Source of the DNA: Bacteroidales bacterium
Lineage (GTDB): Bacteria > Bacteroidota > Bacteroidia > Bacteroidales > F082
DNA length: 64,000 bases
NCBI GenBank assembly: GCA_019454985.1
Contig: JACFNF010000012.1
Span: 1 to 64,000, forward strand
Direction of reading: 5' to 3'
Shown: one piece after another, positions 9,017 to 17,927 of the stretch
Position numbering within the stretch: position 1 is the stretch's first letter
Layout: every line of letters begins with the position of its first letter
Position numbers and translations under genes: made by a program
Notes under the pieces: generated by a model
Seen by the model: only the letters and a program-made list of their open reading frames with translations
Told to the model about the DNA's origin: nothing
Databases searched by the model: none

Positions 9017-9516
9017 ACGTGGCGAAAATATTTGAAAAAAAAAAGAAGGCAGGAAAAATTGCTACTACAATAACTTTACATCCATTTATTTATACTGATT
9101 CTATCTTCATTGTTCCTCTACATATAAAATTATATATATCTGATATTATGTTACTTTTGTTTTATATAAGTACTACTTTATATAAGAAATAACTTATATT
9201 TTTATATACTACAATTCTCTAAAATTGCGCTTTAAAGGTGGCCATGTTTTGAGCGCAAAAATGAGTTGAGTCCAAAGAAAATCCGCTAAAAATAGAGCCC
9301 GATTGCATACGTTCCTTTACCCAGAGTTTATCTGATTTTCAATCAGCCTTATAAATTTTCGAACAATTCTGAAAAGGTTTTAAGGTTCCCTGAAAATGAT
9401 TATTTTTATTTAGAGCAACAACAAAGCATATTACCCTCTGTAATACTGCATTTTACAGATTGCGCGACAATGCAACGAAAAAATAATGAACCTTCTGCAT
9501 GATACATTCTCTTTTT

Positions 9517-9524
9517 TATCTTTG
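9517..9524 (+). promoter_or_regulatory. -7 box of the rel gene
   Basis: TATCTTTG, an exact TAnnTTTG match, 34 nt before the ATG at 9559. It rules out the upstream in-frame start at 9499, which would lie before the transcription start. Confidence 0.6.
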
Positions 9525-9558
9525 TAAAGCCAACAATACGGGATTTCAGGTACAGCTT

Positions 9559-11850
9559 ATGACAGCCCTCGACACATACAGTCCGGAAGAAAGAGCGGAA
9601 ATTTTGCGACGTTACCGCAACCTTATAGAGGTGTGGCACACCCGCAAAGATGTGAGAGACCGCTGGATGGTTCGCAAAGCCTTTACCCTTGCCGTGGAAG
9701 CACACAAAGATATGCGGCGCAAAACAGGCGAGCCATATATCTATCATCCGATTGAAGTTGCTACGATTGCTGCCGGTGAAATTGGTCTGGGGCGCACTTC
9801 AATCATTTGCGCCCTGCTTCACGATGTGGTGGAAGATACCGAATATAAGATTGCTGATATTACGGCCATGTTTGGCGAGCATATCGGCCGTATTATTGAC
9901 GGCCTTACCAAACTCGACATCATGGTCGAAGGTTCGGATGTGCCGAGTATGCAGGCAGAAAATTTCCGTAAAGTGTTGCTCACTTTGTCTTACGATGTGC
10001 GTGTGATTCTCATCAAATTAGCCGACCGGCTTCACAATATGCGCACTTTGGATGCAATGCCCCAGCACAAACAATTTAAAATTGCTTCCGAAACCCTTTA
10101 TCTTTTTGCACCTTTAGCTTATCGTCTTGGTTTATATGCCATTAAAACCGAGCTTGAAGATTTATCCCTGAAATATACTGAGCCGGCTGTTTACGAATCT
10201 ATCTCGAAAAGCCTGATTGAGAGCCGCCCCGAGCGCAACGCTATGATTGAATCGTTTCTGATTCCGATTCGTGAGGCGCTGAATAAAATGAAAATTAAAT
10301 ATCGTATCAGGGTAGTAGAAAACTCTATTTATTCAATCTGGTCAAAAACCAAAGAAAAGGACATCTCATTCAGCGATTATCATGACACTTTTTTTGTCAG
10401 GTTCATTGTTGATGCACCGCCGGAAACCGAAAAAATTAGTTGCTGGCAAGTTTACGCCGCTGTCACCAACCTTTACAAGCCAAACAATCAATTGCTACGC
10501 GATTGGATTTCGCTCCCCAAAGCAAATGGTTACGAGTCGCTCCATTGTACCGTGATGAGTAAAGCCGGAAGATGGGTCAATCTTCAGATTCGTTCCGAAC
10601 GCATGGATGCCATTGCGGAGAAAGGCTATGCTGCTTACTGGAAATATAAAGACACCTCACATATTGAAGGTGAGAGTGAGAGTGAGAGTGAAAGCGAAAG
10701 CGGGCTAGATGAATGGCTCAACAAGGTGCGCGAGCTCCTTTCGTCGGACGAAGCCTCAGCACTTGAGTTTATGGATAATTTCCGGCTCAATTTATTTTCT
10801 GACGAAATCTTTGTCTTTACACCCAAAGGCGAGATGATTTCAATGCCAAAAGGCTCAACGGCACTTGATTTTGCTTTTAATATCCACACCAATCTCGGCA
10901 GTAAGTGCATTGGTGCAAATGTGAATCACAAACTTGTGCAGCTTAATCACGAGCTGAAAAGTGGTGATCAGGTTGAGATTATTACCTCAAAAGTACAATT
11001 TCCTAAAGAAGAATGGTTTAGTATTTTGGTTACAGCCCGGGCCAAAACCCGATTGCAGGATGCCATACGCGAATACCGAAAAACTTTTAGAGAAGAAGGA
11101 CGAAAAAAACTTGAAGACATTCTGCAACAGCTCAATTTAGATCCCGGAAAACCCACCATCACACGGTTGATCGAAGCTGAGGGTCTATCGGGATTAGTTG
11201 ACCTTTATTATTATACAGCTACCGACAAAATCAACCTTGCAAAGGTAAAAGAGGCATTTCGCGATAAATCGGGCTCAGCAAGTTCAGGTTTCTTCAAATA
11301 CCTGATCAGCCCTTTTATGCGACACAAACCCATTGAAGAGGCTGCCAGTCAGGAACAAGGAAAGACTGCAAACCACACGATGAAGGCTGACGTCATAGGT
11401 GAAGAAACTACCGACTTGGGCTATACCGTGGCCACCTGTTGTAATCCCATCCCCGGCGATGATGTGGTGGCTCTGGCATTTCCGGGCGAACCTATGCAGA
11501 TTCATCGTGTCAATTGCCCCACTGCCATTGACTTGATGTCGAAATATGGGAACAACATTATCAAAGCCAAATGGAAACAGGAAGAAAATGTGACTTTTCT
11601 GGCCGGGCTCAAAATCACGGCTATTGATTCCATCGGCTTCATTCATAACCTCACCGAAATCATTTCAATCCAATTGAAAATCAATATCCGAAATTTGCAG
11701 ATCGAAAGCAGCAATGGTGTTGTTGTGGCGTATCTCACCATTTATGTCCAAAACCTGCAAAGTCTTCAGGAGGTCATTACGCGTTTGAAAAAAATGGAGG
11801 GAATACGTTTTGTGAAACGCTTGGAACGCATTTCGGAGATGAAGAACTAA
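9559..11850 (+). CDS. Rel/SpoT-family (p)ppGpp hydrolase with degenerate synthetase domain
   Basis: A 763-residue long Rel homolog. Order: HD hydrolase domain (about 25-200) with YHPIEVA, ALLHDVVEDT (H88-D89) and KLADRLHNMRT intact; synthetase domain (about 230-370); an acidic (ES)5 stretch at 372-381; TGS domain (about 400-470); zinc-finger/CC region (ATCCNPIPGDD); and C-terminal ACT domain. The hydrolase motifs look functional. In the synthetase domain the GRxK-type motif reads VVENSIYSIW (V253, N255 where Arg and Lys are expected) and the catalytic Glu of ExQIR is Asn341 (VNLQIRS), while the GY-SLH and YD-x3-R regions persist. I infer a SpoT-like enzyme that degrades but does not make (p)ppGpp. 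Start chosen from the promoter at 9517. Confidence 0.9.
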   Translation: MTALDTYSPEERAEILRRYRNLIEVWHTRKDVRDRWMVRKAFTLAVEAHKDMRRKTGEPYIYHPIEVATIAAGEIGLGRTSIICALLHDVVEDTEYKIADITAMFGEHIGRIIDGLTKLDIMVEGSDVPSMQAENFRKVLLTLSYDVRVILIKLADRLHNMRTLDAMPQHKQFKIASETLYLFAPLAYRLGLYAIKTELEDLSLKYTEPAVYESISKSLIESRPERNAMIESFLIPIREALNKMKIKYRIRVVENSIYSIWSKTKEKDISFSDYHDTFFVRFIVDAPPETEKISCWQVYAAVTNLYKPNNQLLRDWISLPKANGYESLHCTVMSKAGRWVNLQIRSERMDAIAEKGYAAYWKYKDTSHIEGESESESESESGLDEWLNKVRELLSSDEASALEFMDNFRLNLFSDEIFVFTPKGEMISMPKGSTALDFAFNIHTNLGSKCIGANVNHKLVQLNHELKSGDQVEIITSKVQFPKEEWFSILVTARAKTRLQDAIREYRKTFREEGRKKLEDILQQLNLDPGKPTITRLIEAEGLSGLVDLYYYTATDKINLAKVKEAFRDKSGSASSGFFKYLISPFMRHKPIEEAASQEQGKTANHTMKADVIGEETTDLGYTVATCCNPIPGDDVVALAFPGEPMQIHRVNCPTAIDLMSKYGNNIIKAKWKQEENVTFLAGLKITAIDSIGFIHNLTEIISIQLKINIRNLQIESSNGVVVAYLTIYVQNLQSLQEVITRLKKMEGIRFVKRLERISEMKN
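10672..10701 (+). repeat. in-frame hexanucleotide repeat in rel encoding (Glu-Ser)5
   Basis: Three GAGAGT units followed by two diverged GAAAGC units, giving alternating Glu-Ser at residues 372-381, between the synthetase and TGS domains. Length change by slippage would stay in frame and alter the linker by two residues per unit. Confidence 0.85.
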
Positions 11851-11889
11851 GTCTGTTTTCTCAAATTCGGAAATTCTGTTTTGCCTTTT

Positions 11890-13656
11890 CTATTTCCCGA
11901 AAAGGAGGATACAATCCCTTTCTTTACCGGCTTTCCAGTAATTCTCAGGCACTACCTTCCAATTGTTAATAATCTGAGGGTGAACGGTTTGTTGCTGGTC
12001 GAGCCATTGCATCAAATAGAAACGTAAATCTTTTTCTGAGGCCGTAATCACTCTGTTTTTCAACTGTTCGCGTGGGATTCCGGCTCCATAGATCAGATGG
12101 CCTCCCCCACCATTGGCACGATAAGAATTGATTGCTACCGAATAGCGTTCATCCATATGAAAAGGCCTCCCGTCAGATAAGCCGTGTATCGTGATGCGTT
12201 GCCCAACAGGTTTTGTCACATCTACCTCATAATCAATGCCTGCTGCCGATTCATAATTGTAATAACGCTCTTCAAGTTCAGGCGACCTTGTCCGTTCGTT
12301 AAAAACAATTCCGCCTTGTTCATCTAATCTGAACTTGAGCAAGTGATCGTTCTCACTTTTCATCTGATTGAACCAGCTTCCATAAGAAAACTCTAAGTAA
12401 TTTTTAATCTCATTTCCAGTTAACCAAATTGTGTAAAGCTGGTTTTCAAAACTATACAGGTCAAACAAGTCACGAACCCTTATTATTCCTTCATTCACCT
12501 TTGCATTGAATGAAAGCGGCGAAGTCATAGAGAGATCTGCATGGGTCAAATCCAATTGAACGCGGTGGATGAGATCAGTAAATTCAGATGGACCAAAAAG
12601 TGCATCGCGCGAAAAAATAGTTTCATCAAAACGAGCGACCGGCCGTTCGACATATTTCCTGACTACGTTGAAACTTCCGGCATAATGCGCCACAAAAACA
12701 GAATCAGGAACAACATCTTTCATATCAATCAAATGTCCACTGGCACTTGTTTTAATAAAACTATGGCTTGCAGCATCGAATTGCAAATCAAGTTCTGCGA
12801 CGGCAATATTGCGTGCTCCGGAGCTTGTGCCAAGGATCAGGACTTCACGACCATCGGGGTCGTTTACTGTATAATTCCAACCTTTGTGATCGTGACCCAC
12901 AAAAACAACATCAAATCCGGCAACACGTTTGGCAACTAAACTGGCGGCATTTTCGTTGCGATACGTATTCGCATCCGTGCCTCCATAAGTATAATCAACG
13001 CCAGAGTGAAATAAACCAATCAACAGGTCGGGGTGTTCTTTTTCGCGAATAATTTGCACCCACTTTCGGGCGGCATCCACCATATCGTCAAACTCAATTC
13101 CTGAATACAATTTGTCCGGAAGCCATTCAGGAATGAGTGGTGTAATCAATCCTAAAACGGCAATACGGATCTCTCCTTTTTGTAAAACACAATAGGGCGT
13201 AAAATAAGGTTCATCGCTGCCTTGGTGCAGGGCATTGGCAGCCATCCACGAAAAGTTCAGTTCTTCACGAAATTTGTCATAAACGGCATGACCCGTTTCA
13301 ACATCGTGATTTCCGACAGTGCCTGCATCATATTGCATACGATTCATGGCATCGGCAAAAAGATGTATGGTGTCGGACTTGATATAATTGAAATAGTACA
13401 CCGCAGGAGTGCCCTGAAGCATATCCCCATTATCCAATAAAACAACGTATTGATTTGTATCAGCCCGCTGTTGATTCACATAAGTAAGCACCTGAGCCAA
13501 AGAGCCATTTGACGGATGGTCAGTTACAAAATTGAAAGGGAAAAGTGCGCCATGAACATCGGACGTTTCGATGATTTTAATCTTAAATTCCTGGGCATAA
13601 ATCAGTTGTTGCACAAAAAGCAACAAAATCAGCAAAAAAGCCTTAGTCTTAATCAC
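11890..13656 (-). CDS. exported 5'-nucleotidase / 2',3'-cyclic phosphodiesterase family metallophosphatase
   Basis: A 588-residue protein with signal peptide (1-21, ending IYAQE). It has the N-terminal metallophosphoesterase domain with the dimetal motifs ETSDVHG, LLDNGDMLQG, VGNHDVETGH and VGHDHKG, and the C-terminal 5'-nucleotidase substrate-binding domain including NGGGGHLIYG (about residues 505-515). It probably releases nucleosides and phosphate from nucleotides or cyclic nucleotides in the periplasm. The start is a GTG at 13656, with no in-frame ATG that keeps the signal peptide. A minus-strand TAAATTTG box lies 32 nt upstream. It converges with rel, 39 bp apart. Confidence 0.9.
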   Translation of the reverse strand: MIKTKAFLLILLLFVQQLIYAQEFKIKIIETSDVHGALFPFNFVTDHPSNGSLAQVLTYVNQQRADTNQYVVLLDNGDMLQGTPAVYYFNYIKSDTIHLFADAMNRMQYDAGTVGNHDVETGHAVYDKFREELNFSWMAANALHQGSDEPYFTPYCVLQKGEIRIAVLGLITPLIPEWLPDKLYSGIEFDDMVDAARKWVQIIREKEHPDLLIGLFHSGVDYTYGGTDANTYRNENAASLVAKRVAGFDVVFVGHDHKGWNYTVNDPDGREVLILGTSSGARNIAVAELDLQFDAASHSFIKTSASGHLIDMKDVVPDSVFVAHYAGSFNVVRKYVERPVARFDETIFSRDALFGPSEFTDLIHRVQLDLTHADLSMTSPLSFNAKVNEGIIRVRDLFDLYSFENQLYTIWLTGNEIKNYLEFSYGSWFNQMKSENDHLLKFRLDEQGGIVFNERTRSPELEERYYNYESAAGIDYEVDVTKPVGQRITIHGLSDGRPFHMDERYSVAINSYRANGGGGHLIYGAGIPREQLKNRVITASEKDLRFYLMQWLDQQQTVHPQIINNWKVVPENYWKAGKERDCILLFGK

Positions 13657-13687
13657 AATAATCCAATTTGTTTACATTCGTTGCGGA

Positions 13688-13695
13688 CAAATTTA
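13688..13695 (-). promoter_or_regulatory. -7 box of the 5'-nucleotidase gene
   Basis: Minus-strand TAAATTTG, exact TAnnTTTG, giving a leader of about 27 nt to the GTG start. Confidence 0.5.
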
Positions 13696-13835
13696 CACAA
13701 AACAATGACTTACAGAAGAAGAAATGAAAACACGAGAAAAACCCCAGTTTTTATGAAACATTGGCTCAATGCCTGAAAAGCTTTTTTCGGGCTTGTTTTC
13801 GGTTATTTTCTTGTTTTAACGGTACAAAAAAGCCC

Positions 13836-13843
13836 TATCTTTG
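13836..13843 (+). promoter_or_regulatory. -7 box of the sugar transporter gene
   Basis: TATCTTTG 20 nt before the ATG, with TTG at 13811-13813 as a possible -33 element (22-nt spacer). Confidence 0.55.
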
Positions 13844-13863
13844 CCGCTTAAAACCTCAGAATC

Positions 13864-15216
13864 ATGAAATCACAAGCCACTGCAGCCCCCAAAAACAACC
13901 TCGTTCCATTGATCATCATTGGCGTTCTTTTTTTCGTTTTTGGTTTTGTCACCTGGATCAATGGTGCCCTCATACCAATTTTGAAAACGGCCTGTCAGCT
14001 CAACGATTTCATGTCGTATTTTGTCACTTTTGCCTTTTATATCTCTTATTTTGTGATGGCTCTCCCCTCGTCGTGGATTCTTCAAAAAACAGGTTTTCGC
14101 AACGGCATGGTCATCGGGCTGCTGGTGATGATGGCTGGAGCTCTTATTTTTATCCCGGCAGCGCTCGACCGCTCTTACGTGATTTTTCTGCTTGGATTAT
14201 TCACAATTGGGACAGGCCTTGCATTGCTGCAAACAGCCGTGAATCCGTATGTTACCATTCTGGGTCCAATTGAGAGCGCTGCCAAACGCATCAGCATCAT
14301 GGGAATTGCCAATAAATTTGCCGGAGTTCTTGCGCCGGTTATGTTGGCTTCGGTGGTACTGAAAAATGCGGAGGAGCTTAACGAAAAACTTGCAGCAACA
14401 ACCGACCCGGCGATGCACGCCCAACTACTTGATCAGCTTTCGCACCGTTTAATATTTCCTTATCTGTTGATGGCAGGTTTCCTGGCAGCATTGGCCATCT
14501 TTATCCGCTTCACACATCTTCCCGAAATTGAAGCTACTGACGACGAGGTAGTTGCCGACGACGCGAAAAATGACAAAAGGACTGTCTTTTCCTTTCCCCA
14601 CCTTATCTTTGGGGTGGTTGCCCTATTCTTTTATGTTGGCGTAGAAGTCATAGCGGGTGACACCATTATCCGCTATGGCCAATCACTCGGCGTGGCAATG
14701 GAATCGGCAAAATTTTACACCTCACTCATGCTAGTCTTTATGGTGATGGGCTATTTCGTTGGCGTAGCATTAATTCCCAAATATCTAAGTCAGAAAGGCG
14801 CCTTGTTCATCTGCTCTCTTTCAGGAATTGCTTTTGCTTTGCTCGCTTTATTTATTCCCGCACATCACCAATTTACCCTTCCTTTTCTTGATTTTACAAC
14901 ATTTCAGACCATCAGCCTGACGCTACCCTATACCGTGCTTTTTGTAGCTTTGCTAGGTTTATCCAATAGTCTGATCTGGCCTGCCATTTGGCCTCTGGCA
15001 CTTCAGGGCATTGGACGATTCACAAAAACTGCCTCAGCGATGCTGATTATGGCTATTGCCGGCGGGGCAACCATCCCATTGCTTTATGGTTATCTGGCCG
15101 GGAAAAGCTCTACACAGGCAGCCTATTGGATTGTAATCCCCTGCTATTTGATCATATTTGCCTTTGCATCATTAGTAGACCGTTTGCGTCGCCAAAACAG
15201 CTCAAAAGCGATTTAG
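13864..15216 (+). CDS. FucP/GluP-type sugar:proton MFS transporter
   Basis: A 450-residue, 12-helix major facilitator. The N-terminal half carries FGFVTWINGALIPILKTACQL and the QTAVNPYVTILG word in helix 4-5, both characteristic of the fucose/glucose-galactose permease group (FucP, GluP). A charged central loop (about residues 215-240) separates the halves. It is expected in the inner membrane importing a hexose with protons; the exact sugar cannot be told. The DMT permease gene starts 6 bp after the stop and probably shares the transcript. It has its own TAnnTTTG promoter with a leader of about 16 nt. Confidence 0.9.
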   Translation: MKSQATAAPKNNLVPLIIIGVLFFVFGFVTWINGALIPILKTACQLNDFMSYFVTFAFYISYFVMALPSSWILQKTGFRNGMVIGLLVMMAGALIFIPAALDRSYVIFLLGLFTIGTGLALLQTAVNPYVTILGPIESAAKRISIMGIANKFAGVLAPVMLASVVLKNAEELNEKLAATTDPAMHAQLLDQLSHRLIFPYLLMAGFLAALAIFIRFTHLPEIEATDDEVVADDAKNDKRTVFSFPHLIFGVVALFFYVGVEVIAGDTIIRYGQSLGVAMESAKFYTSLMLVFMVMGYFVGVALIPKYLSQKGALFICSLSGIAFALLALFIPAHHQFTLPFLDFTTFQTISLTLPYTVLFVALLGLSNSLIWPAIWPLALQGIGRFTKTASAMLIMAIAGGATIPLLYGYLAGKSSTQAAYWIVIPCYLIIFAFASLVDRLRRQNSSKAI

Positions 15217-15222
15217 CTGCAT

Positions 15223-16107
15223 ATGGGCAACCGGGCGAAAGGGAATTTGCTACTGTTGTCGGCAGCAGCCATTTGGGGTTTTGCCTTTGTGGCTCAACGC
15301 GATGGGATGAATCATCTTGGCCCATTGATATTCAATGGGATACGGTTTATCCTTGGAGCGCTTACGGTATTATTCCTTCTCGCTTTTGACCGAAAGACAG
15401 GATATCAGGAACTATTCTCATCAAAAACATTATTGTTGCATGGATTGATGGCCGGTCTTGCTCTGTTTTTCGCGTCGGGCTTTCAGCAAATCGGTATCAA
15501 ATACACCACCGCAGGAAATGCCGGTTTCATCACCAGTCTTTACATCTTTTTTGTACCTATCATTGGTTTGTTTCGCCGTTTGCGTTATAGCTGGAAAACC
15601 TGGGCCGGTGCACTGATTGCCATTCCCGGTCTGTATTTGCTTTCGGGGAGCAAAGGGGGGCTCCATCTTGAATTCGGAGATTTATTGGTAATGATCAGTG
15701 CAGTTTTTTGGGCTTTTCATTTGATCATCCTCGATTTGGTGGCACCCCGTCACGATTACCGTCATCTCGCTTTTTTACAATTTTTCGTTGCAGGAATACT
15801 GAGCCTTATCCCGGGGATTCTTTTTGAGCTACCCCAAACAGGGCAATTGTCAGCCGCCTGGCTTACCCTGATCTATACCGGGATCTTTTCAGCCGGCCTG
15901 GGCTTCACCTTTCAGGTGGCGGGGCAACGTCATCTTCCGGCCAATCATGCGGCACTCATTCTTAGTCTGGAAGCCGTGTTTGCGCTTATTGGCGGTTTTC
16001 TCATCCTTCACGAAAGTATGACCATCAGGCAAATGGCCGGGGCTGCGCTGATGCTTACCGGAGTGATGTTTTCGCAAATGGCTCCGGTTCAAAGAAGAAA
16101 TGAATAA
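15223..16107 (+). CDS. EamA/DMT-superfamily permease
   Basis: A 294-residue protein of ten predicted membrane helices made of two EamA repeats (about 5-140 and 150-285), each starting with a WG-F or FWAFH-type helix (AAAIWGFAFVAQRDGM; MISAVFWAFHLIILD). Drug/metabolite transporters of this type export or import small metabolites; the substrate cannot be predicted. The ATG lies 6 bp after the sugar transporter stop, so the two are likely translated from one mRNA. It converges with the YitT gene, 18 bp apart. Confidence 0.85.
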   Translation: MGNRAKGNLLLLSAAAIWGFAFVAQRDGMNHLGPLIFNGIRFILGALTVLFLLAFDRKTGYQELFSSKTLLLHGLMAGLALFFASGFQQIGIKYTTAGNAGFITSLYIFFVPIIGLFRRLRYSWKTWAGALIAIPGLYLLSGSKGGLHLEFGDLLVMISAVFWAFHLIILDLVAPRHDYRHLAFLQFFVAGILSLIPGILFELPQTGQLSAAWLTLIYTGIFSAGLGFTFQVAGQRHLPANHAALILSLEAVFALIGGFLILHESMTIRQMAGAALMLTGVMFSQMAPVQRRNE

Positions 16108-16125
16108 ATCGTGTGAGCCGATTGG

Positions 16126-16989
16126 CTAACGCATGGTGTCGAAGCCTTTTCCGAAAACGCCCATGACCGAAGAAAGCGAAACAAAAGCATCCGGATCTTC
16201 TTGTTTCACAATCCTGAAAACTTCCTGATACTCCATCCGTTTGACGATAATCATCAGGATATCATTTTCCGATTTGGTGTACCAGCCAACGCCTTTAATG
16301 AAAGTAACCCCACGACCGGTTTCGTTCCCAATCCGATCGGCAATGGCCGAAGCTTTTTTCGAAAAAATAAAAAGCTGAACCGATTGTTTGTTACCGGTGA
16401 TAATCAAATCAATCACATAACTTGCCACCGCCATCACAACGAAACCATAAACCAGGGTTTCGATATGAATATCCGGTAAAAGATAGGAGCTTGAAATTAT
16501 GAAAACATCCAAAAACAGGATAATTTTTCCCGGGCTGATATTCCTGTACTTGTTTACAATCATGGCAATAATGTCAGTGCCACCCGTGCTGCCTCCCTGA
16601 GTAAAAATCAAACCCATGCTGCTTCCTGACATTACTGCCCCCACTACCGAAGCCATAAAACGATCGGTGACAAATGGTTCGCGAATATAATATTGAAGCA
16701 AAGCAAAAAAGCCTGATAAAACAAAAATGGAATAGATCGTTTTCATCCCAAAACCAGTCCCCAAAATTTTCAACGCAAACAATATAAGAACTGCATTGAT
16801 GGCAAAAACCGAAACACCAACCGGAAGGCCTGTACCCCAGAATATTACCGTAGCAATACCGCTGACTCCCCCTCCCAGAATTTTGTTTGGAATTAGAAAA
16901 GCCGTCCATCCCAATGCCATCACAAACAAACCAAATGTGATGATGGTATATTCTTTTAAAATTTTCAATAAAGAGTTGTTTTTTATCAT
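16126..16989 (-). CDS. YitT family membrane protein (DUF2179 C-terminus)
   Basis: A 287-residue protein with about five N-terminal membrane helices (GLFVMALGWTAFLIPNKILGGGVSGIATV) and a soluble DUF2179 domain (about 220-285, ENDILMIIVKRMEYQEVFRIVKQEDPDAFVS). The glycine-rich GGGVSGIA and GGSTGGTDI segments are family hallmarks. Function is unknown for most members; some are proposed transporters. I chose the ATG at 16989 (MIKNNSLL) over one at 17010 because the upstream codon falls inside a TATTTTTG -7 box. Confidence 0.85.
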   Translation of the reverse strand: MIKNNSLLKILKEYTIITFGLFVMALGWTAFLIPNKILGGGVSGIATVIFWGTGLPVGVSVFAINAVLILFALKILGTGFGMKTIYSIFVLSGFFALLQYYIREPFVTDRFMASVVGAVMSGSSMGLIFTQGGSTGGTDIIAMIVNKYRNISPGKIILFLDVFIISSSYLLPDIHIETLVYGFVVMAVASYVIDLIITGNKQSVQLFIFSKKASAIADRIGNETGRGVTFIKGVGWYTKSENDILMIIVKRMEYQEVFRIVKQEDPDAFVSLSSVMGVFGKGFDTMR

Positions 16990-17007
16990 ACCCACGAAAT
17001 TGAGCCG

Positions 17008-17015
17008 CAAAAATA
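17008..17015 (-). promoter_or_regulatory. -7 box of the YitT gene
   Basis: Minus-strand TATTTTTG, 18 nt before the ATG at 16989. Confidence 0.5.
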
Positions 17016-17157
17016 GCTAAAAATATGGCTTCAATGACATGGTTTTTCAAGCCTCAGAAACCTTATTCATAAGGCTGAATCAGTATCTTTTTGCCATTCA
17101 AATAAGGTTGAAATTGTCAAAATTTGTTAATATTTCTGAAATCGAATAAAATGGCAA

Positions 17158-17165
17158 TAAATTTG
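17158..17165 (+). promoter_or_regulatory. -7 box of the zinc metallopeptidase gene
   Basis: TAAATTTG, 28 nt before the ATG. Confidence 0.5.
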
Positions 17166-17193
17166 CGGCCTCAAAACCAAAAATCAAAACATC

Positions 17194-17868
17194 ATGATCT
17201 GGATTATTTTTGGGGTATTTATGCTTCTGAGCTGGCTCGTTGGATACCAGTTAAAGAGCAAGTTCAGGGAATTTAGTAAGGTGCCCGTAAATTATGGCAT
17301 GAGCGGTCGCGATGTGGCACAAAAAATGCTCAACGACAACGGGATATTTGACGTGAAGATCCAATCAGTTGAAGGTGAATTGACTGATCATTACAACCCG
17401 GTGACAAAAACTGTCAACCTGAGCCCTGATGTTTACCATGGCAACAGCGTGGCCGCTGCCGCCGTTGCAGCTCACGAATGTGGTCATGCGGTTCAGCATG
17501 CTACTGCTTATCACTGGCTTACAATGCGCAGTCAGCTTGTCCCCATCGTCAGTTTCTCAAGTAAGTGGGTTCAATGGGTTCTTTTGGCCGGTATCCTGAT
17601 GATCAACACCTTTCCTCAATTGCTTTTGATTGGCATTCTGATGTTTGCTGTAACCACCCTCTTCAGCTTCATCACCCTTCCGGTAGAGATAGACGCCAGT
17701 CGCCGGGCACTTGTCTGGCTTGGAAACAGTGGAATTACCACTTCGTCCACCCAACCCAAGGCACAGGAAGCACTTCGCTGGGCTGCTTATACTTATGTTG
17801 TGGCGGCACTCTCGTCGCTTGCAACCTTGTTATACTATCTTGCCATCTATATGGGTCGAAGAGATTAA
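17194..17868 (+). CDS. membrane zinc metallopeptidase (Zn_peptidase_2, YugP-like)
   Basis: A 224-residue membrane protein. An N-terminal helix (1-17) precedes a cytosolic or periplasmic segment with the zincin motif H94-E-C-G-H98 (AAHECGHAVQHA); three further hydrophobic segments follow (about 110-150 and 195-218). The IDASRRAL word after the second pair of helices is typical of the family and may supply the third metal ligand region. Such proteins are presumed membrane proteases with unknown substrates. A lipoprotein gene follows after 59 bp and may be co-transcribed. Confidence 0.9.
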   Translation: MIWIIFGVFMLLSWLVGYQLKSKFREFSKVPVNYGMSGRDVAQKMLNDNGIFDVKIQSVEGELTDHYNPVTKTVNLSPDVYHGNSVAAAAVAAHECGHAVQHATAYHWLTMRSQLVPIVSFSSKWVQWVLLAGILMINTFPQLLLIGILMFAVTTLFSFITLPVEIDASRRALVWLGNSGITTSSTQPKAQEALRWAAYTYVVAALSSLATLLYYLAIYMGRRD

Positions 17869-17927
17869 ATACTGAAAGAAATCAAATCTCAATTATTCAT
17901 TATTCATTTTATCAAATTCAATTTTCC

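Larger units (their letters stand above)
8883..9558. other. AT-rich intergenic region between sigma factor and rel
   Basis: About 675 bp without a supported gene. It contains a minus-strand TATTTTTG box (9009-9016), an inverted repeat TTTACTTT/AAAGTAAA (8960-8967 and 8979-8986), GATTGATTT copies at 8897-8908 and 8969-8980, a very AT-rich tract (about 9050-9220) with repeated TTATATAAG words, an isolated plus-strand TACTTTTG (9152-9159), a 7-bp stem TTGCGCT/AGCGCAA (9225-9231 and 9252-9258) and the rel promoter near 9517. Reading frames here are short and unconvincing. Confidence 0.5.

Noticed and set aside
9499..9558. Upstream start for rel adding 20 residues
   Set aside because: The TATCTTTG -7 box at 9517-9524 falls within it, so transcription starts after that codon.
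13761..14273. 170-codon plus-strand frame overlapping the sugar transporter start
   Set aside because: Frame-shifted shadow of the conserved transporter, with a cysteine/histidine-rich composition.
17565..17927. N-terminal extension of the lipoprotein frame
   Set aside because: It is an out-of-frame reading of the zinc peptidase gene; the real start is at the signal peptide with a lipobox.
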